A stretch of 64,000 bases of DNA from positions 1 through 64,000 of the forward strand of contig JAFEAZ010000028.1 of the NCBI GenBank assembly GCA_018266085.1, written 5' to 3'. This document shows positions 62,768-64,000 of this stretch, piece by piece (position 1 is the first letter of the stretch; every line of letters begins with the position of its first letter). The notes below the pieces were generated by a model that was not told where the DNA came from, did no database searches, and saw only the letters and a program-made list of their open reading frames with translations. The DNA comes from Candidatus Babelota bacterium (GTDB lineage: Bacteria; Babelota; Babeliae; Babelales; Vermiphilaceae). The translations under genes and the position numbers were made by a program.

Positions 62768-64000
62768 TTACAACAACTCAGTAGCCAATTGGCTCAAGCG
62801 GCTGCGTTCAGTCGTTTCAAGGTACACCGATCCAAAAAGATCCTGCCCCTTGAACTTTTCACTCGTGACCACCAACCCATTACTGCTAAAATCTAAATAG
62901 GGCGTATCGATCTGATACGGGTCTCCTGCAAGAACGATCTTGCTCCCCTGCCCTACACGGCTCACAAGCGTCTTTACCTCATGCGGCGTTAAATTCTGCA
63001 CTTCATCGATGATGATATATTGATACGGAATCGACCGTCCACGCATGTAGGTAATCGCCTCAAGGCTTATTTTCCCCTTCTCTATCAGATCATCAAGCGC
63101 GGTGATGCCCGTTGAGCTTTCATGATGATACTGACTACCACCCTTGTGATAATGCTGGTTGCCGTGATGCCCTTTTGATTGTTGATAAAAACGTTGTCGG
63201 CGCTCACGACGGTTATGCGTGCCGCGGTGCGCTTCATGGTAGCCATCACGCGATTCATGTTCAAGCGCCTGCATATGCCTGCCCATAGCAGCCGATTGAA
63301 AAATAAACTCCATATTATCAAAGACCGGCAACATCCAGGTATGCAGTTTTTCTTCCAACGTACCCGGTAAATAACCGACATCCTTGCCCAAAGGAACAAT
63401 GGGACGAGCAACAAGCATTTTCTGATAGATATCATCAACAACAACTTGATGCAACCCCGCCAGTAAAGCAAGGAACGTTTTACCCGTACCGGCAGGGCCA
63501 AAGAGGGTAATCAGTTCGATGGCAGGATCAAGCATGAGATTAAGCGCCATAAGCTGCTGCGGGTTACGTGCTTTAAATGGCCACTGGAACTCAGGGTCAA
63601 AGACGGGGGCAAATTTGTGATGCCCTAGATAGCGAAAAATCTGATAGTTGTGCGGATTGTGCTGACTTTCAAGGAGCACAAACTGGTTTGGTACTAATGC
63701 ATACTGTTCAATGGCTGTCTGCAGCTGCTCAGGATTATCTTTGGTGAGCTGTACGGCAGGAACGGGTATCCGTACCCAGCCATGATAAAATGATTCTTCA
63801 CTCGTATGATCGGTGACATAATCGACAGCAGCAATACCCAATGCATCCGCTTTAATCCGCGCATTAAGATCTTTGGTCACGAAGCGAACATCAAAACCCT
63901 GCTTTTGTAGGGTATACGCCGTGAGCAACGCTTGGTTGTCATTGATATCTAAAGCGAAGGGAATCTTGTACTTAGTATCGACATCTAAAAAAACGACGCG
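62768..64000 (-). CDS. PIN-PhoH ATPase, 5' end outside window
   Basis: At least 410 residues of a PhoH2/YlaK-type protein; the open frame continues to the window edge, so the true start is missing. The N-terminal PIN-like part (ALDINDNQALLTAYTLQKQG, then RFVTKDLNARIKADALG) is followed by a PhoH P-loop NTPase: Walker A FGPAGTGKTFLALLAG, VARPIVPLGKDVGYLPG, Walker B YIIIDEVQNLTPHEVKT and VLAGDPYQID. PhoH2 proteins couple RNase and RNA helicase activity. A His-rich insertion (63107-63276) splits the NTPase domain. Confidence 0.9.
   Translation of the reverse strand, partial: RVVFLDVDTKYKIPFALDINDNQALLTAYTLQKQGFDVRFVTKDLNARIKADALGIAAVDYVTDHTSEESFYHGWVRIPVPAVQLTKDNPEQLQTAIEQYALVPNQFVLLESQHNPHNYQIFRYLGHHKFAPVFDPEFQWPFKARNPQQLMALNLMLDPAIELITLFGPAGTGKTFLALLAGLHQVVVDDIYQKMLVARPIVPLGKDVGYLPGTLEEKLHTWMLPVFDNMEFIFQSAAMGRHMQALEHESRDGYHEAHRGTHNRRERRQRFYQQSKGHHGNQHYHKGGSQYHHESSTGITALDDLIEKGKISLEAITYMRGRSIPYQYIIIDEVQNLTPHEVKTLVSRVGQGSKIVLAGDPYQIDTPYLDFSSNGLVVTSEKFKGQDLFGSVYLETTERSRLSQLATELL

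Overview
Organism (inference): a Gram-negative-type bacterium with a Sec pathway, lipoproteins, LolC/E, PpiD, peptidoglycan genes (murD, ftsW) and the standard genetic code (TGA is a stop). It also carries many small orphan secreted proteins, an ankyrin-repeat membrane protein, a lysine/alanine-rich histone H1-like protein, a secreted PI-PLC-like enzyme and a toxin-immunity locus. Together these suggest an intracellular or protist-associated lineage. Candidatus Dependentiae (TM6/Babeliales) is my best guess, but no rRNA is present to settle it. I found no tRNA, rRNA, CRISPR array or transposase.

Layout. 1-3257: secreted PI-PLC-like protein (-), secreted alpha/beta hydrolase (+) and the histone-like gene (+). 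3271-13220: a long minus-strand housekeeping run in transcription order miaA, SPOR protein, ppiD, recA, infC, rpmI, rplT, zapB-like, zapA, rny, ymdB-like, EamA transporter, with a CarD-like gene upstream. 14161-16954: three paralogous exported proteins around a divergent promoter region. 17270-23027: a small exported protein, two MOP-type flippase-like membrane proteins, a coiled-coil remnant and a membrane-anchored ankyrin protein. 23063-26009: six small exported proteins that share a core motif. 26010-26920: a long, compositionally odd intergenic region ending in a consensus dnaK promoter. 26921-30438: dnaK, a DUF378-like protein and ychF. 30486-44000: orphan exported proteins interleaved with an MsbA-like ABC transporter, ileS, murD, ftsW and thyX.

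44014-50709: pepA, then a minus-strand cluster read as large exported toxin, Imm40-like immunity protein, two TPR-like paralogs, a decayed third paralog and a CPT-family kinase. 50837-56565: secreted hydrolase, a membrane-anchored thioredoxin reductase-thioredoxin fusion, and a large FtsH-like AAA protein whose zinc-protease motif is destroyed. 56857-60720: rpiB, a lipoprotein, lolC/E and photolyase. 60869-62670: three small exported proteins. 62768-64000: a PIN-PhoH protein that runs off the window and has a His-rich insertion.

Repeats: a REP-like palindrome (TGGATYCCCG...CGGGRATGACCC) occurs at least five times. One copy lies in frame inside the toxin gene and another at the broken 5' end of a coiled-coil ORF. 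A separate 52-nt element occurs in two inverted, nearly identical copies.

Best candidates for undescribed biology are the toxin-immunity cluster, the protease-dead FtsH-like protein, and the two lineage-specific families of exported proteins (14161-16954 and 23063-26009).
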